DNA from: an uncultured Clostridia bacterium | GTDB taxonomy: Bacteria > Bacillota_A > Clostridia > Oscillospirales > Oscillospiraceae | Direction of reading: 5' to 3' | Assembly: GCA_947307375.1 (NCBI GenBank) | Contig: CAMZIX010000049.1 | Span: 1 to 9,224 of the forward strand | Length of the DNA stretch: 9,224 bases | Shown: positions 1 through 5,503 of the stretch, one piece after another | How the letters are laid out: every line of letters starts with the position of its first letter | How positions within the stretch are numbered: the stretch's first letter is position 1 | The notes under the pieces: model-generated | Database searches by the model: none | What the model saw: only the letters and a program-made list of their open reading frames with translations | Told to the model about the DNA's origin: nothing | Translations under genes and position numbers: made by a program

Positions 1-496
1 AGCCGGGGTTGCCGATGTTGGTCTTCGGGTTCTTCAGGTCGATCTCCTCGTGCGCGACGTTCATATCGCCGCAGACGACGACCGGCTTCGACTGGTCCAG
101 CTCCTGCAGGTAGGCGCGGAAATCGTCCTCCCAGCGCATGCGGTAGTCGAGGCGGCGCAGCTCGTCCTGCGCGTTCGGCGTGTAGACGCAGACGAGGAAG
201 AAATCCTCATATTCCAGCGTCACGGCGCGGCCCTCGGTGTCGTGCTCCGGCAGGCCGAGATTGTACCGTACGGAAAGCGGGTGGTGCTTCGTGAAGACCG
301 CGGTGCCGGAGTAGCCCTTCTTTTCGGCATAGCTCCAGTAGCTCTCGTAGCCAGGAAAGTCCAGCTCGATCTGTCCGGCCTGGAGCTTCGTCTCCTGCAG
401 ACAGACGAAGTCGGCGTTCAGGTTCCAGAAGATGTCCTCAAAGCCTTTTTTCATCACGGCGCGCAGGCCGTTGACGTTCCAGGAAATGAATCTCAT
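1..496 (-). CDS. xth: Exodeoxyribonuclease III (ExoA/Xth), 3' end cut by window edge
   Basis: This is an AP endonuclease/3'-5' exonuclease of the exonuclease III family, acting in base excision repair in the cytoplasm. Reading from the ATG at 496, 165 codons are visible before the left edge. The family is usually about 250 residues, so roughly the last third lies outside. Visible motifs in order are WNVNGL (residues 6-11, metal-binding Asn7), LQETK (33-37, metal-binding Glu35), GYSGTA (61-66), YTPN (105-108, with the catalytic-loop Tyr), YRMRWE (118-123), GDMNVA (143-148, Asp144 and Asn146) and NPKTNIGNPG at the cut edge. The start is supported by GAGGG at 503-507, 6 bases upstream. That site overlaps the stop codon of the preceding acetyltransferase gene, so translation is probably coupled. 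It is the third gene of the trmB operon. Only the truncation by the window is odd. Confidence 0.96.
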   Translation of the reverse strand, partial: MRFISWNVNGLRAVMKKGFEDIFWNLNADFVCLQETKLQAGQIELDFPGYESYWSYAEKKGYSGTAVFTKHHPLSVRYNLGLPEHDTEGRAVTLEYEDFFLVCVYTPNAQDELRRLDYRMRWEDDFRAYLQELDQSKPVVVCGDMNVAHEEIDLKNPKTNIGNPG

Positions 497-505
497 AGCG
501 TTCCC

Positions 506-952
506 TCACAGTTCAAAACGGAAAATGCAGGCGTGAGTACAGCCCCGGTCGCGGCGCATGTCGTTGTCCTCGGGCAGCTCGGCGATCTCCAGCAGTTTGC
601 CGCCGAGGCGCTCGCAGGTGCGGCGGGAGGCGGGATTGCCCGGATCGCAGGTGATGACGACGTAATCCAGGCCGTGCCGTTTCGCCAGCTCGAACAGCAG
701 GCGGCAGGCCTTTTCGGCGCAGTGATGGCCGCGGTAGTCGGGGAAGATCCCGTAGCCGATGTTGCCGCCGTAGTAGAGCTTTCGGTTATGCCCGATGCGC
801 AGGTCGCAGCGGCCGATCCGCGTCCCGTCCGGCAGGCAGATGTTGAAATGATAGGCCGGCACCCAGTCCCGTACGGGATCGGCCTCGGCGGTGTGATCCA
901 GCGCGAGAAAAAGCTCGTCGGTTTTCAAAAAGGAAGTGTCCAGAAAGTCCAT
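506..952 (-). CDS. GNAT-family N-acetyltransferase, small stand-alone
   Basis: This 148-residue protein is a predicted acetyl-CoA-dependent N-acetyltransferase of the GNAT fold, about the usual size for one domain. The beta4 segment IGYGIFPDYRG (65-75) leads into the acetyl-CoA pyrophosphate loop. The C-terminal half has the typical helix and strand ending in NPASRRTCERLGGKLL (106-121), the region that usually closes the acetyl-CoA site. The loop reads YRGHHCAEKA (73-82). The second conserved position of R-x-x-G-x-G/A is His rather than Gly, a mild deviation. The substrate cannot be told: small molecule, peptide N-terminus and ribosomal protein are all possible. The start is the only reasonable Met. 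It lies 3 bases after the stop of the trmB fusion gene with only a weak Shine-Dalgarno, so translation is likely coupled. It is the second gene of a three-gene operon and sits next to a second GNAT domain in the upstream fusion. Confidence 0.85.
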   Translation of the reverse strand: MDFLDTSFLKTDELFLALDHTAEADPVRDWVPAYHFNICLPDGTRIGRCDLRIGHNRKLYYGGNIGYGIFPDYRGHHCAEKACRLLFELAKRHGLDYVVITCDPGNPASRRTCERLGGKLLEIAELPEDNDMRRDRGCTHACIFRFEL

Positions 953-955
953 GGC

Positions 956-2182
956 TCAGTCCAGGGCTGCGCGGCGCGCTTCATACTCGGCTTTTGTGAT
1001 GCGGTAATACTTGAAGTGCTCGTCCTCGGAGACAAAGCGGAAGCCGAGCTTGTTCAGCACGTGCTGGCTGCGCGTGTTGCCGAGCAGCGTGTCGGCCAGT
1101 ACCTCGTCCATGCCGAGCTCTCCGAAGGCGTAGGCGAGCGCAAGCTTCTCCGCGGCTGTGCCGTAGCCCCGGTTTTTGACCTTGTCGTTGACCAGACAGA
1201 TGCCGAGCGTGCAGCGTTTGTTCTCCGGCTCAATGTGCTTGAGCACCAGCTCGCCGATGACCTCGCCCTTCAGCAGGATATAGAAAGGCCGGCGGTCCGT
1301 GTGCTTCTGCCTTTCTTCGAATTTTGCGTCTGCCGCGGCCTCGTCATAAACGTAGGGCACAAGCTTGCTCTTGTCCTCGAACAGAGCGGGGTCATGCTCA
1401 AAGACCCGGTAATAGGCGCGGCAGAGTTCTTTTGTCGAAGGCACGAGCTGCAGTTCGGCTTCGTCCGGCGCTCTGTGGCCGCGCGCGTCGGCGAGGGCCG
1501 CTTCGCGCAGACGAGGCACGGGCCCTGCGGCGGTGGTTTTGGTTTCCGACGTGCGGGTGGCGACGAGACGGCTGATCTTCACGCCCTCGGCGGTGAATTT
1601 AGCCTCATAATCCGTCATGACGCCGACCGGCCCCTTTGCGTGCAGGTCGTGCGTCAGCTCGCTGATTGCCCAGGCTTCCTGATTAAACTGTTCCACAGAC
1701 CAGGCGAAGAGCGGGGCGTTGTCGGTTTTGAACCAGATCTGCCCGCCGATCGGCAGCGCGTCCGCATACAGGCGCAGGAAAGCCGGAGAAGTCAGGCGGA
1801 ATTTGGCGTCCCGGCTTTTCGGCCAGGGATCGCAGAAATTGATATAGATGCGCTCCGCCTCACCCGGCGCGAACAGCTCCGGCAGACGGGCGGCGTCAAA
1901 ATCGAGGAAGCGAACGTTGTCCAGGCCGCGCTCCAGTGTGCGCTCCATGGCGATGATCATCGCGTCGGGCACTTTTTCCACAGCGACCAGCAGCGTGTCG
2001 GGCAGGGAAGCGGCGGTCTCGGCGGTAAAGCGGCCCTTGCCGCAGCCGATCTCCAGATGAACGTGACGGAAAGCGGGGAAACGTGCCAGCCAGCGGCCGC
2101 GGTATTCCCCGGGATCGTCGATCAAAACGGCGGCGCATTTCTCCATTCGCGGGGAGAGATTGCGCCTTTTTCTCATTCTCAT
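956..2182 (-). CDS. trmB: tRNA (guanine46-N7)-methyltransferase TrmB fused to a GNAT acetyltransferase domain
   Basis: The N-terminal part (about 1-214) is TrmB, which uses S-adenosylmethionine to make m7G at position 46 of tRNA. The basic start MRMRKRRN, the SAM loop EIGCGKGRF (44-52), VEK (68-70), FCDPWPKSRDAKFRL (116-130), FKTDN (151-155) and MTDYEAKF (189-196) are all in the expected order. TrmB normally ends near this point at about 210-240 residues. This protein continues to 408. After a linker (about 215-240) there is a second domain (about 242-400) resembling RimJ/RimL-type GNATs, with RGYGTAAEKL (338-347) as the acetyl-CoA loop and NTRSQHVLNKLGF (369-381) near the end. The frame is open throughout with no sign of a frameshift. 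The start is the ATG at 2182. A second in-frame ATG at 2176 is possible. A GGGAG site at 2194-2198 lies 11 bases from the first ATG, somewhat long. The first gene of the operon; the role of the added domain is unknown. Confidence 0.93.
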   Translation of the reverse strand: MRMRKRRNLSPRMEKCAAVLIDDPGEYRGRWLARFPAFRHVHLEIGCGKGRFTAETAASLPDTLLVAVEKVPDAMIIAMERTLERGLDNVRFLDFDAARLPELFAPGEAERIYINFCDPWPKSRDAKFRLTSPAFLRLYADALPIGGQIWFKTDNAPLFAWSVEQFNQEAWAISELTHDLHAKGPVGVMTDYEAKFTAEGVKISRLVATRTSETKTTAAGPVPRLREAALADARGHRAPDEAELQLVPSTKELCRAYYRVFEHDPALFEDKSKLVPYVYDEAAADAKFEERQKHTDRRPFYILLKGEVIGELVLKHIEPENKRCTLGICLVNDKVKNRGYGTAAEKLALAYAFGELGMDEVLADTLLGNTRSQHVLNKLGFRFVSEDEHFKYYRITKAEYEARRAALD

Positions 2183-2204
2183 GGGTTTTCACACTCCCGT
2201 CAAC

Positions 2205-2233
2205 AGAATATCACATTCGCCCGAAAACATCAA
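2205..2233 (-). promoter_or_regulatory. SigA-type extended -10 promoter for the trmB operon
   Basis: On the minus strand TTGATG (2228-2233) and TATTCT (2205-2210) are separated by exactly 17 bases, and TGA directly precedes the -10, giving the TGn extension. The predicted start is near 2198, leaving a leader of only about 16 bases before the ATG at 2182, with the GGGAG site right at the 5' end. Not tested by any data here. Confidence 0.65.
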
Positions 2234-2241
2234 GAATCCTC

Positions 2242-2270
2242 TTGCGCCGCCGCGTCCGATGGGTTATAAT
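2242..2270 (+). promoter_or_regulatory. Candidate SigA promoter for tRNA-Pro
   Basis: A perfect TATAAT at 2265-2270 has TTGCGC (2242-2247) 17 bases upstream; only the TTG half of the -35 matches the consensus. Transcription would start near 2277, about 120 bases before the tRNA. No better plus-strand promoter is visible between 2271 and 2398. The -35 lies 8 bases from the -35 of the opposing trmB promoter. Confidence 0.45.
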
Positions 2271-2398
2271 ATGCCGGCAACAGGCCCAATCAGAGCCCGG
2301 CGAAGCGGGTCTGCTTGGGAGAGGAAGAAGGAAGGAGCGGATATATAGTTTTCGCGAACACGCGGAAACGGAATGGAGCGAGTTTTTTCTGACGATGA

Positions 2399-2474
2399 CC
2401 GGGTGTAGCGCAGTTGGTAGCGCGGGTGGTTTGGGACCATCAGGTCGGGGGTTCAAGTCCCTTCACTCGGACCA
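2399..2474 (+). tRNA. tRNA-Pro (anticodon UGG)
   Basis: The cloverleaf is complete in 76 bases. The acceptor CCGGGTG (2399-2405) pairs with CACTCGG (2464-2470) with one G-U. The D arm is GCGC-AGTTGGTA-GCGC. The anticodon stem GGTGG/CCATC encloses the loop TTTGGGA (2430-2436) with anticodon TGG at 2432-2434. The variable loop is AGGTC, and the T stem GGGGG/CCCTT with loop TTCAAGT has two G-U pairs. The discriminator A and CCA are encoded (2471-2474). The variable loop carries G at position 46 (base 2444), the nucleotide that TrmB modifies. Confidence 0.97.
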
Positions 2475-2556
2475 AAACACGGGGGCCCCTTGTGGGGCCC
2501 CCGTGTTTTGCTTTTTTGTGGGACTTGAACCCGAGCGGGAGTGAATGGCGTGCCGG
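2453..2556 (+). repeat. 104-bp direct repeat, copy 1 (tRNA-Pro 3' end + terminator + tail)
   Basis: This block spans the last 22 bases of tRNA-Pro, the terminator and a 39-base tail. It recurs 146 bases downstream at 2599-2702 without gaps and with four substitutions that I can see (2481, 2492, 2502, 2550). Two of the four form one stem base pair in the terminator (G-C here, A-T in the other copy). The tail contains GGGACTTGAACCC (2520-2532), the exact reverse complement of the tRNA T-arm at 2449-2461. Confidence 0.9.
2474..2517 (+). terminator. Intrinsic terminator of tRNA-Pro (copy 1)
   Basis: A perfect 16-bp stem (2474-2489 with 2494-2509) with loop TTGT is followed by GC and six T residues (2512-2517). 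The stem begins at the last A of the tRNA CCA, so the terminator abuts the mature tRNA end. Confidence 0.92.
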
Positions 2557-2598
2557 GGGCACGCCAGAGCCGCGAGGTGGCCTGCCCCGCAGGGCAGG
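2547..2598. repeat. Two perfect hairpins between the direct repeats
   Basis: GGCGTGCC (2547-2554) pairs with GGCACGCC (2558-2565) around a 3-base loop. CCTGCCC (2581-2587) pairs with GGGCAGG (2592-2598) around CGCA. The first arm belongs to the end of repeat copy 1; the rest fills the 42 bases before copy 2. No T tract follows either hairpin, so they are not typical terminators. Confidence 0.6.
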
Positions 2599-2702
2599 TC
2601 AAGTCCCTTCACTCGGACCAAAACACAGGGGCCCCTTATGGGGCCCCTGTGTTTTGCTTTTTTGTGGGACTTGAACCCGAGCGGGAGTGAATGGCATGCC
2701 GG
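2599..2702 (+). repeat. 104-bp direct repeat, copy 2, starting with a tRNA-Pro 3'-end fragment
   Basis: This is the second copy of the block at 2453-2556. Its first 22 bases (2599-2620) are identical to the T-loop-to-CCA end of the tRNA-Pro, but no anticodon arm, D arm or 5' acceptor strand precedes it. It is therefore a tRNA fragment and not a second gene. The remainder repeats the terminator and the tail with the inverted T-arm sequence (2666-2678). Confidence 0.9.
2620..2663 (+). terminator. Second intrinsic terminator (copy 2)
   Basis: The 16-bp stem 2620-2635 / 2640-2655 with loop TTAT is followed by six T residues (2658-2663). It is the duplicate of the upstream terminator. One stem pair has changed from G-C to A-T with pairing kept, so it should still function and act as a backup for read-through. 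Confidence 0.88.
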
Positions 2703-2744
2703 CTTTGCTGTTGGACAGGTCTCGCGTTTCCTCTGAATATCCGC

Positions 2745-2773
2745 TTCCAAAAACCCGGTTTCTGTGGTATGAT
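2745..2773 (+). promoter_or_regulatory. Candidate extended -10 promoter for the 2939-5461 operon
   Basis: TATGAT (2768-2773) is directly preceded by TGG, giving the TGn extension. TTCCAA (2745-2750), a poor -35, lies 17 bases upstream. The start would be near 2780, about 160 bases before the GTG at 2939. Further -10-like hexamers (CATAAT 2893, GATAAT 2901) lie closer to the gene but lack a convincing -35, so the real promoter is uncertain. Confidence 0.4.
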
Positions 2774-2938
2774 GAATAAAAAGATGTGCCGAATGGTTTC
2801 GGGATCGAGGACGAACTGCCTGCGCCCGATAAGAAAGCACGCTGACCGGCGCGGCATAGCCCGCAAGCGGGAAAGTCTCTTGCACGCGGCGGCATAATAT
2901 GATAATACATAATTGACAACAATTCTGGGGGGATTCCT
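2774..2938 (+). other. Leader / intergenic stretch of unknown role
   Basis: I see no gene here. It holds a small tetraloop hairpin, CCCG-CAAG-CGGG (2860-2871), an AT-rich patch (2893-2912), a TTGACA (2913-2918) with no -10 at the right distance, and the short inverted repeat AATTG-ACAA-CAATT (2911-2924). A strong ribosome binding site, GGGGGGA (2927-2933), ends it. It does not match a riboswitch or T-box that I recognise. Confidence 0.4.
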
Positions 2939-3385
2939 GTGCTGAAAATTGAATCCGTGAATTATATCAACAGCCTGGCCAAGATGTTCTCATCCTTTGC
3001 GTCCGGCACCGGCAAATCCATGATCGCGGTCGAGGCCTATGGGAAAAAGAATTATCTGACCGAGTTCGTCACGCGCTATGAGGTCTCGCCGGAGAAGCTC
3101 GCGCTCGTTCCCGCGGAGGAAAAGCTGAGCGAGGTGCTGGAGCGCTGGTTCTGCGGGGAAGGCAAGGGCCGGGCAAAGGACCGTCTGCTCGCGCGCTGCT
3201 TCAACTGGCAGCTGCGCCGCGGCTTCGGCGAGCCGAAGGCCGTCTTTGTTCTGGGCGAGGATCGTTCGGTGCTGGAGGAGCTTCGTTCCACGGAGGAGGG
3301 GCTTCCGCGCTACGCGCTCGACGATCTGCTCTTTGCCATCTACCAGGAGGGAACGCTCTGCTTCCTGCGCGGTCGAAGCGAATGA
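2939..3385 (+). CDS. Hypothetical protein, 148 residues, function unknown
   Basis: I do not recognise this protein. It starts with GTG, chosen because GGGGGGA at 2927-2933 is 5 bases upstream and the reading frame is open from there. It has no signal peptide or membrane segment and is mixed and charged, so it is probably cytoplasmic. The N-terminal third (about 1-50) contains SGTGKS (22-27). This looks like the end of a Walker A loop, but the Gly expected five residues before the final Gly is Phe, so I do not call it an ATPase. The middle (about 51-85) is helix-like and charged (SPEKLALVPAEEKLSEVLE), and the C-terminal half has several short hydrophobic strands. It is the first gene of a plus-strand operon and ends 6 bases before the hydrolase gene. 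The coding pattern matches the neighbours, and a real gene is likely. Confidence 0.75.
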   Translation: MLKIESVNYINSLAKMFSSFASGTGKSMIAVEAYGKKNYLTEFVTRYEVSPEKLALVPAEEKLSEVLERWFCGEGKGRAKDRLLARCFNWQLRRGFGEPKAVFVLGEDRSVLEELRSTEEGLPRYALDDLLFAIYQEGTLCFLRGRSE

Positions 3386-3391
3386 GCTGTC

Positions 3392-4159
3392 ATGAAGCGT
3401 GATCGGGAAAAGCATGCCGCCGCGCGTCGGCGCGGCGCGGCCCTGCTGCTTGCCGCCGCGGTCGTTCTTGTTCTGCTGCTGATCGTCCTTATCTACACGG
3501 CGGATTACTATCACGCGGACGAAACGGCCCTTGCGGCGCTTCGCCCGGACGAGACGGTCTCCGTCGTGCAGACAGACTACGGCTTCCTGTTTGACGGCCC
3601 TTCGGAAGACCGCGCGCTGATCTTTTATCCCGGCGGCAAGGTCGAGGAAACGGCCTACGCGCCGCTGCTTCGTCAGCTCGCCGCGGGCGGCGTGGACGTG
3701 TGCTTGGTGAAGATGCCCTTCCGCCTGGCGGTGCTGGGCATGAATCGGGCGGACGCCGTCATGGCGCGGCATTCCTATGAAAGCTGGGCCATCGGCGGCC
3801 ACTCGCTGGGCGGCGCGATGGCGGCCTGGTATGCGGCCGAACACAGCGATGCGCTGGACGGACTGATCCTGCTGGCGGCCTATCCGAGCAAAGCCCTCGG
3901 CGGCGAGCTGCCCCTGCTGTCGATATACGGGACGGAGGACGGCGTTCTGCGGATGGAGCAGTACGAGAAGGGGAAAGCGTATTGGCCTGCAGATTCGAAG
4001 GAGTTTGTGATCGAGGGCGGCAGCCATGCGCAGTTCGGCAGCTACGGGCCCCAGGCCGGGGATGGGATGGCGCAGATCTCCGCGGCCGAACAGCAGACAA
4101 TAACGGCGGAGCAGATCCTCGACTTTCTTGGCATAACGGAATCGGAAGCGGCCGCGTAG
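3392..4159 (+). CDS. Membrane-anchored alpha/beta hydrolase
   Basis: The 255-residue protein has a basic N-terminus (MKRDREKHAAARRRG) and then one hydrophobic helix (about 16-36), predicting an N-in anchor with the catalytic domain outside the membrane. The hydrolase part shows the family order: an oxyanion-type turn YPGGK (79-83), nucleophile elbow GGHSLGG (135-141, Ser138), an acid in IYGTEDG (178-184, Asp183) and the histidine in GGSHAQFG (209-216, His212). Together these form a plausible Ser-Asp-His triad. At about 200 residues the domain is compact, with little room for a lid. The fold suggests an esterase, lipase or peptidase-like activity; the substrate cannot be told. The ATG follows the upstream gene's stop by 6 bases with a weak ribosome binding site, suggesting coupling. 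The next gene starts 24 bases after its stop with a good site of its own. Confidence 0.88.
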   Translation: MKRDREKHAAARRRGAALLLAAAVVLVLLLIVLIYTADYYHADETALAALRPDETVSVVQTDYGFLFDGPSEDRALIFYPGGKVEETAYAPLLRQLAAGGVDVCLVKMPFRLAVLGMNRADAVMARHSYESWAIGGHSLGGAMAAWYAAEHSDALDGLILLAAYPSKALGGELPLLSIYGTEDGVLRMEQYEKGKAYWPADSKEFVIEGGSHAQFGSYGPQAGDGMAQISAAEQQTITAEQILDFLGITESEAAA

Positions 4160-4183
4160 ACCGCGCAGCAAGGAGACGATCTC

Positions 4184-5461
4184 ATGAAGGAAATCAAATG
4201 CCCGGAATGCGGCAAGGTGTTTACGATCGATGAAAACAGCTATGCCGCGATCCAGAAGCAGGTCAGAGACCGGGAATTCAACGAAGAGCTCAAACGGCAG
4301 AGAGATTCCGCCGTTCAGCTGGCGGAGGCCGAAAAGGACCGGGAGATCGCGGCCCTGCAGGGCCGGCTGCATCAGCTCCACACGGAGAAGGATCTCGCGG
4401 TGCGCGAGGCGGAGGACCGGCTCAAAAACGAAGCCGCGGCCAAGGATCAGTTGATCGCCACGCTGCGCAGCCGTCTGCAGTCCGAGACGGAGGTCTTTGA
4501 AGCGCAGAAGCGGCTCGCCGTGCAGGAGGCCGTTCGGGCGAGCGAGGAGGAGCAGCACGAGCGGGACAAGCAGCTGCTCCAGCTGCAGTCGCAGATCGCG
4601 AGTCTGGAGAGCGCGCAGGAGCTCAGGGAAAAGCAGCTGCTGGAGGAGCGCGACCGTCTGCTGAAAAGCAAGGACGAGGAGATCGCCTATTATAAGGATC
4701 TGAAAACGCGCATGAGCACCAAAATGGTGGGCGAGACCCTGGAGCAGCACTGCGAGATCGAGTTCAACAGCATCCGCACCCGCGCCTATCCGAACGCCTA
4801 TTTCGAAAAAGACAACGACGCGCGCAGCGGCAGCAAGGGCGACTTCATTTTCCGTGATTACGATATCGACGGCACGGAGTATATCTCCATCATGTTTGAA
4901 ATGAAAAACGAGATGGACGAGACCGCGACCAAGCATAAAAACGAGGATTTCCTGAAAAAGCTCGACAAGGACAGAACGGAAAAGCGCTGCGAATACGCGG
5001 TGCTCGTCTCCCTGCTGGAGGCGGACAGCGAGTTTTACAACCAGGGGATCGTCGATCTCTCATACCGCTATCCGAAGATGTATGTGATCCGCCCGCAGTT
5101 TTTCCTGCCGCTGATCTCGCTGCTCTCCAACGCCGCGCAGAACAGCCTGGAGGTCCGCCGTCAGCTGGTCGCCGCGAAGAAGCAGAACTACGCCGCCGAG
5201 CGCTTTACCGAGCAGCTGATGGATTTTAAGGACCGTTTCTCCAAGGATTACCGCCTGGCCTCCGAGCGCTTCAGCGATGCGATCGACGAGATCGACAAAT
5301 CCATCGCCGCGCTGCAGAAGGTCAAGGACGCGCTGCTGGTATCGGAAAAGCACCTGCGCCACGCCAACGACAAGGCTGAGGCGCTGAGCATCCGGAGCCT
5401 TACCAGGGGAAACCCGGAAATGCAGCAGCTGTTCACCGACGCCGGCGTTGAGATCAAATAA
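4184..5461 (+). CDS. DUF2130 family protein: zinc-finger-like N-terminus, coiled coil, nuclease-like core
   Basis: The 425-residue protein matches the layout of the uncharacterised DUF2130 family. It begins with a CPECGKVF motif (6-13, Cys6 and Cys9), one half of a zinc ribbon with no second Cys pair nearby. A long charged coiled coil follows (about 20-175, rich in Glu, Arg and Gln heptads). The conserved core runs from MVGETLEQHCE (181-191) through SKGDFIFRDYD (217-227) to ISIMFEMKNE (234-243). The Asp220 ... Glu239-x-Lys241 spacing resembles the PD-(D/E)XK nuclease fold, as in the RmuC group; this is my inference. A second helical, coiled-coil-like stretch covers about 315-395. The start is clear, with AAGGAG at 4170-4175, 8 bases before the ATG. 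It is the last gene of the operon and ends at a strong terminator. A DNA-related role is plausible but not shown; no methylase or phage gene is adjacent. Confidence 0.88.
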   Translation: MKEIKCPECGKVFTIDENSYAAIQKQVRDREFNEELKRQRDSAVQLAEAEKDREIAALQGRLHQLHTEKDLAVREAEDRLKNEAAAKDQLIATLRSRLQSETEVFEAQKRLAVQEAVRASEEEQHERDKQLLQLQSQIASLESAQELREKQLLEERDRLLKSKDEEIAYYKDLKTRMSTKMVGETLEQHCEIEFNSIRTRAYPNAYFEKDNDARSGSKGDFIFRDYDIDGTEYISIMFEMKNEMDETATKHKNEDFLKKLDKDRTEKRCEYAVLVSLLEADSEFYNQGIVDLSYRYPKMYVIRPQFFLPLISLLSNAAQNSLEVRRQLVAAKKQNYAAERFTEQLMDFKDRFSKDYRLASERFSDAIDEIDKSIAALQKVKDALLVSEKHLRHANDKAEALSIRSLTRGNPEMQQLFTDAGVEIK

Positions 5462-5465
5462 AGGC

Positions 5466-5503
5466 AAAAAAACAGCTCCCTCATCGAGGGAGCTGTTTTT
5501 TTT
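5466..5503. terminator. Bidirectional intrinsic terminator between convergent genes
   Basis: A 12-bp stem, AACAGCTCCCTC (5471-5482) with GAGGGAGCTGTT (5486-5497), has a 3-base loop. Eight T residues (5496-5503) serve the plus strand and seven A residues (5466-5472) give a T tract on the minus strand. It lies between the stop of the DUF2130 gene and the stop of the surface-protein gene, whose TAA (5504-5502) lies at the edge of the T tract. Confidence 0.93.

Noticed and set aside
50..2269. Very long plus-strand open frame (739 codons) opposite the trmB operon
   Set aside because: It is the antisense shadow of three well-recognised minus-strand genes; the product has no coherent domain, and open antisense frames are common in GC-rich codon usage.
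2348..2388. Hairpin GTTTTCGCG/CGCGGAAAC followed by six T residues just upstream of tRNA-Pro, considered as a terminator or attenuator
   Set aside because: The T run (2383-2388) is 13 bases away from the stem (ends 2369), too far for a standard intrinsic terminator; it may be a precursor-processing structure at most.
2599..2620. Possible second tRNA-Pro gene
   Set aside because: Only the T-loop-to-CCA end is present; no anticodon arm or 5' half precedes it.
2414..2922. Several short open frames over tRNA-Pro and the repeats, some yielding WDLNPSGSEW-like peptides
   Set aside because: They run through the tRNA and terminator hairpins; the similar peptides come from the duplicated DNA and not from coding selection.
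2913..2941. Consensus TTGACA as the -35 of a promoter for the hypothetical gene
   Set aside because: The -10 position would fall on the start codon, and no TATAAT-like sequence is there.
3005..3022. Walker A (P-loop) ATPase motif in the 148-residue hypothetical protein
   Set aside because: SGTGKS lacks the first Gly of GxxxxGK(S/T) (Phe in its place), and no Walker B follows in a P-loop-like context.
2990..4936. 648-codon minus-strand open frame opposite the 2939-5461 operon
   Set aside because: It lies antisense to clear hydrolase and DUF2130 genes, has low-complexity composition and has no evident start signals.
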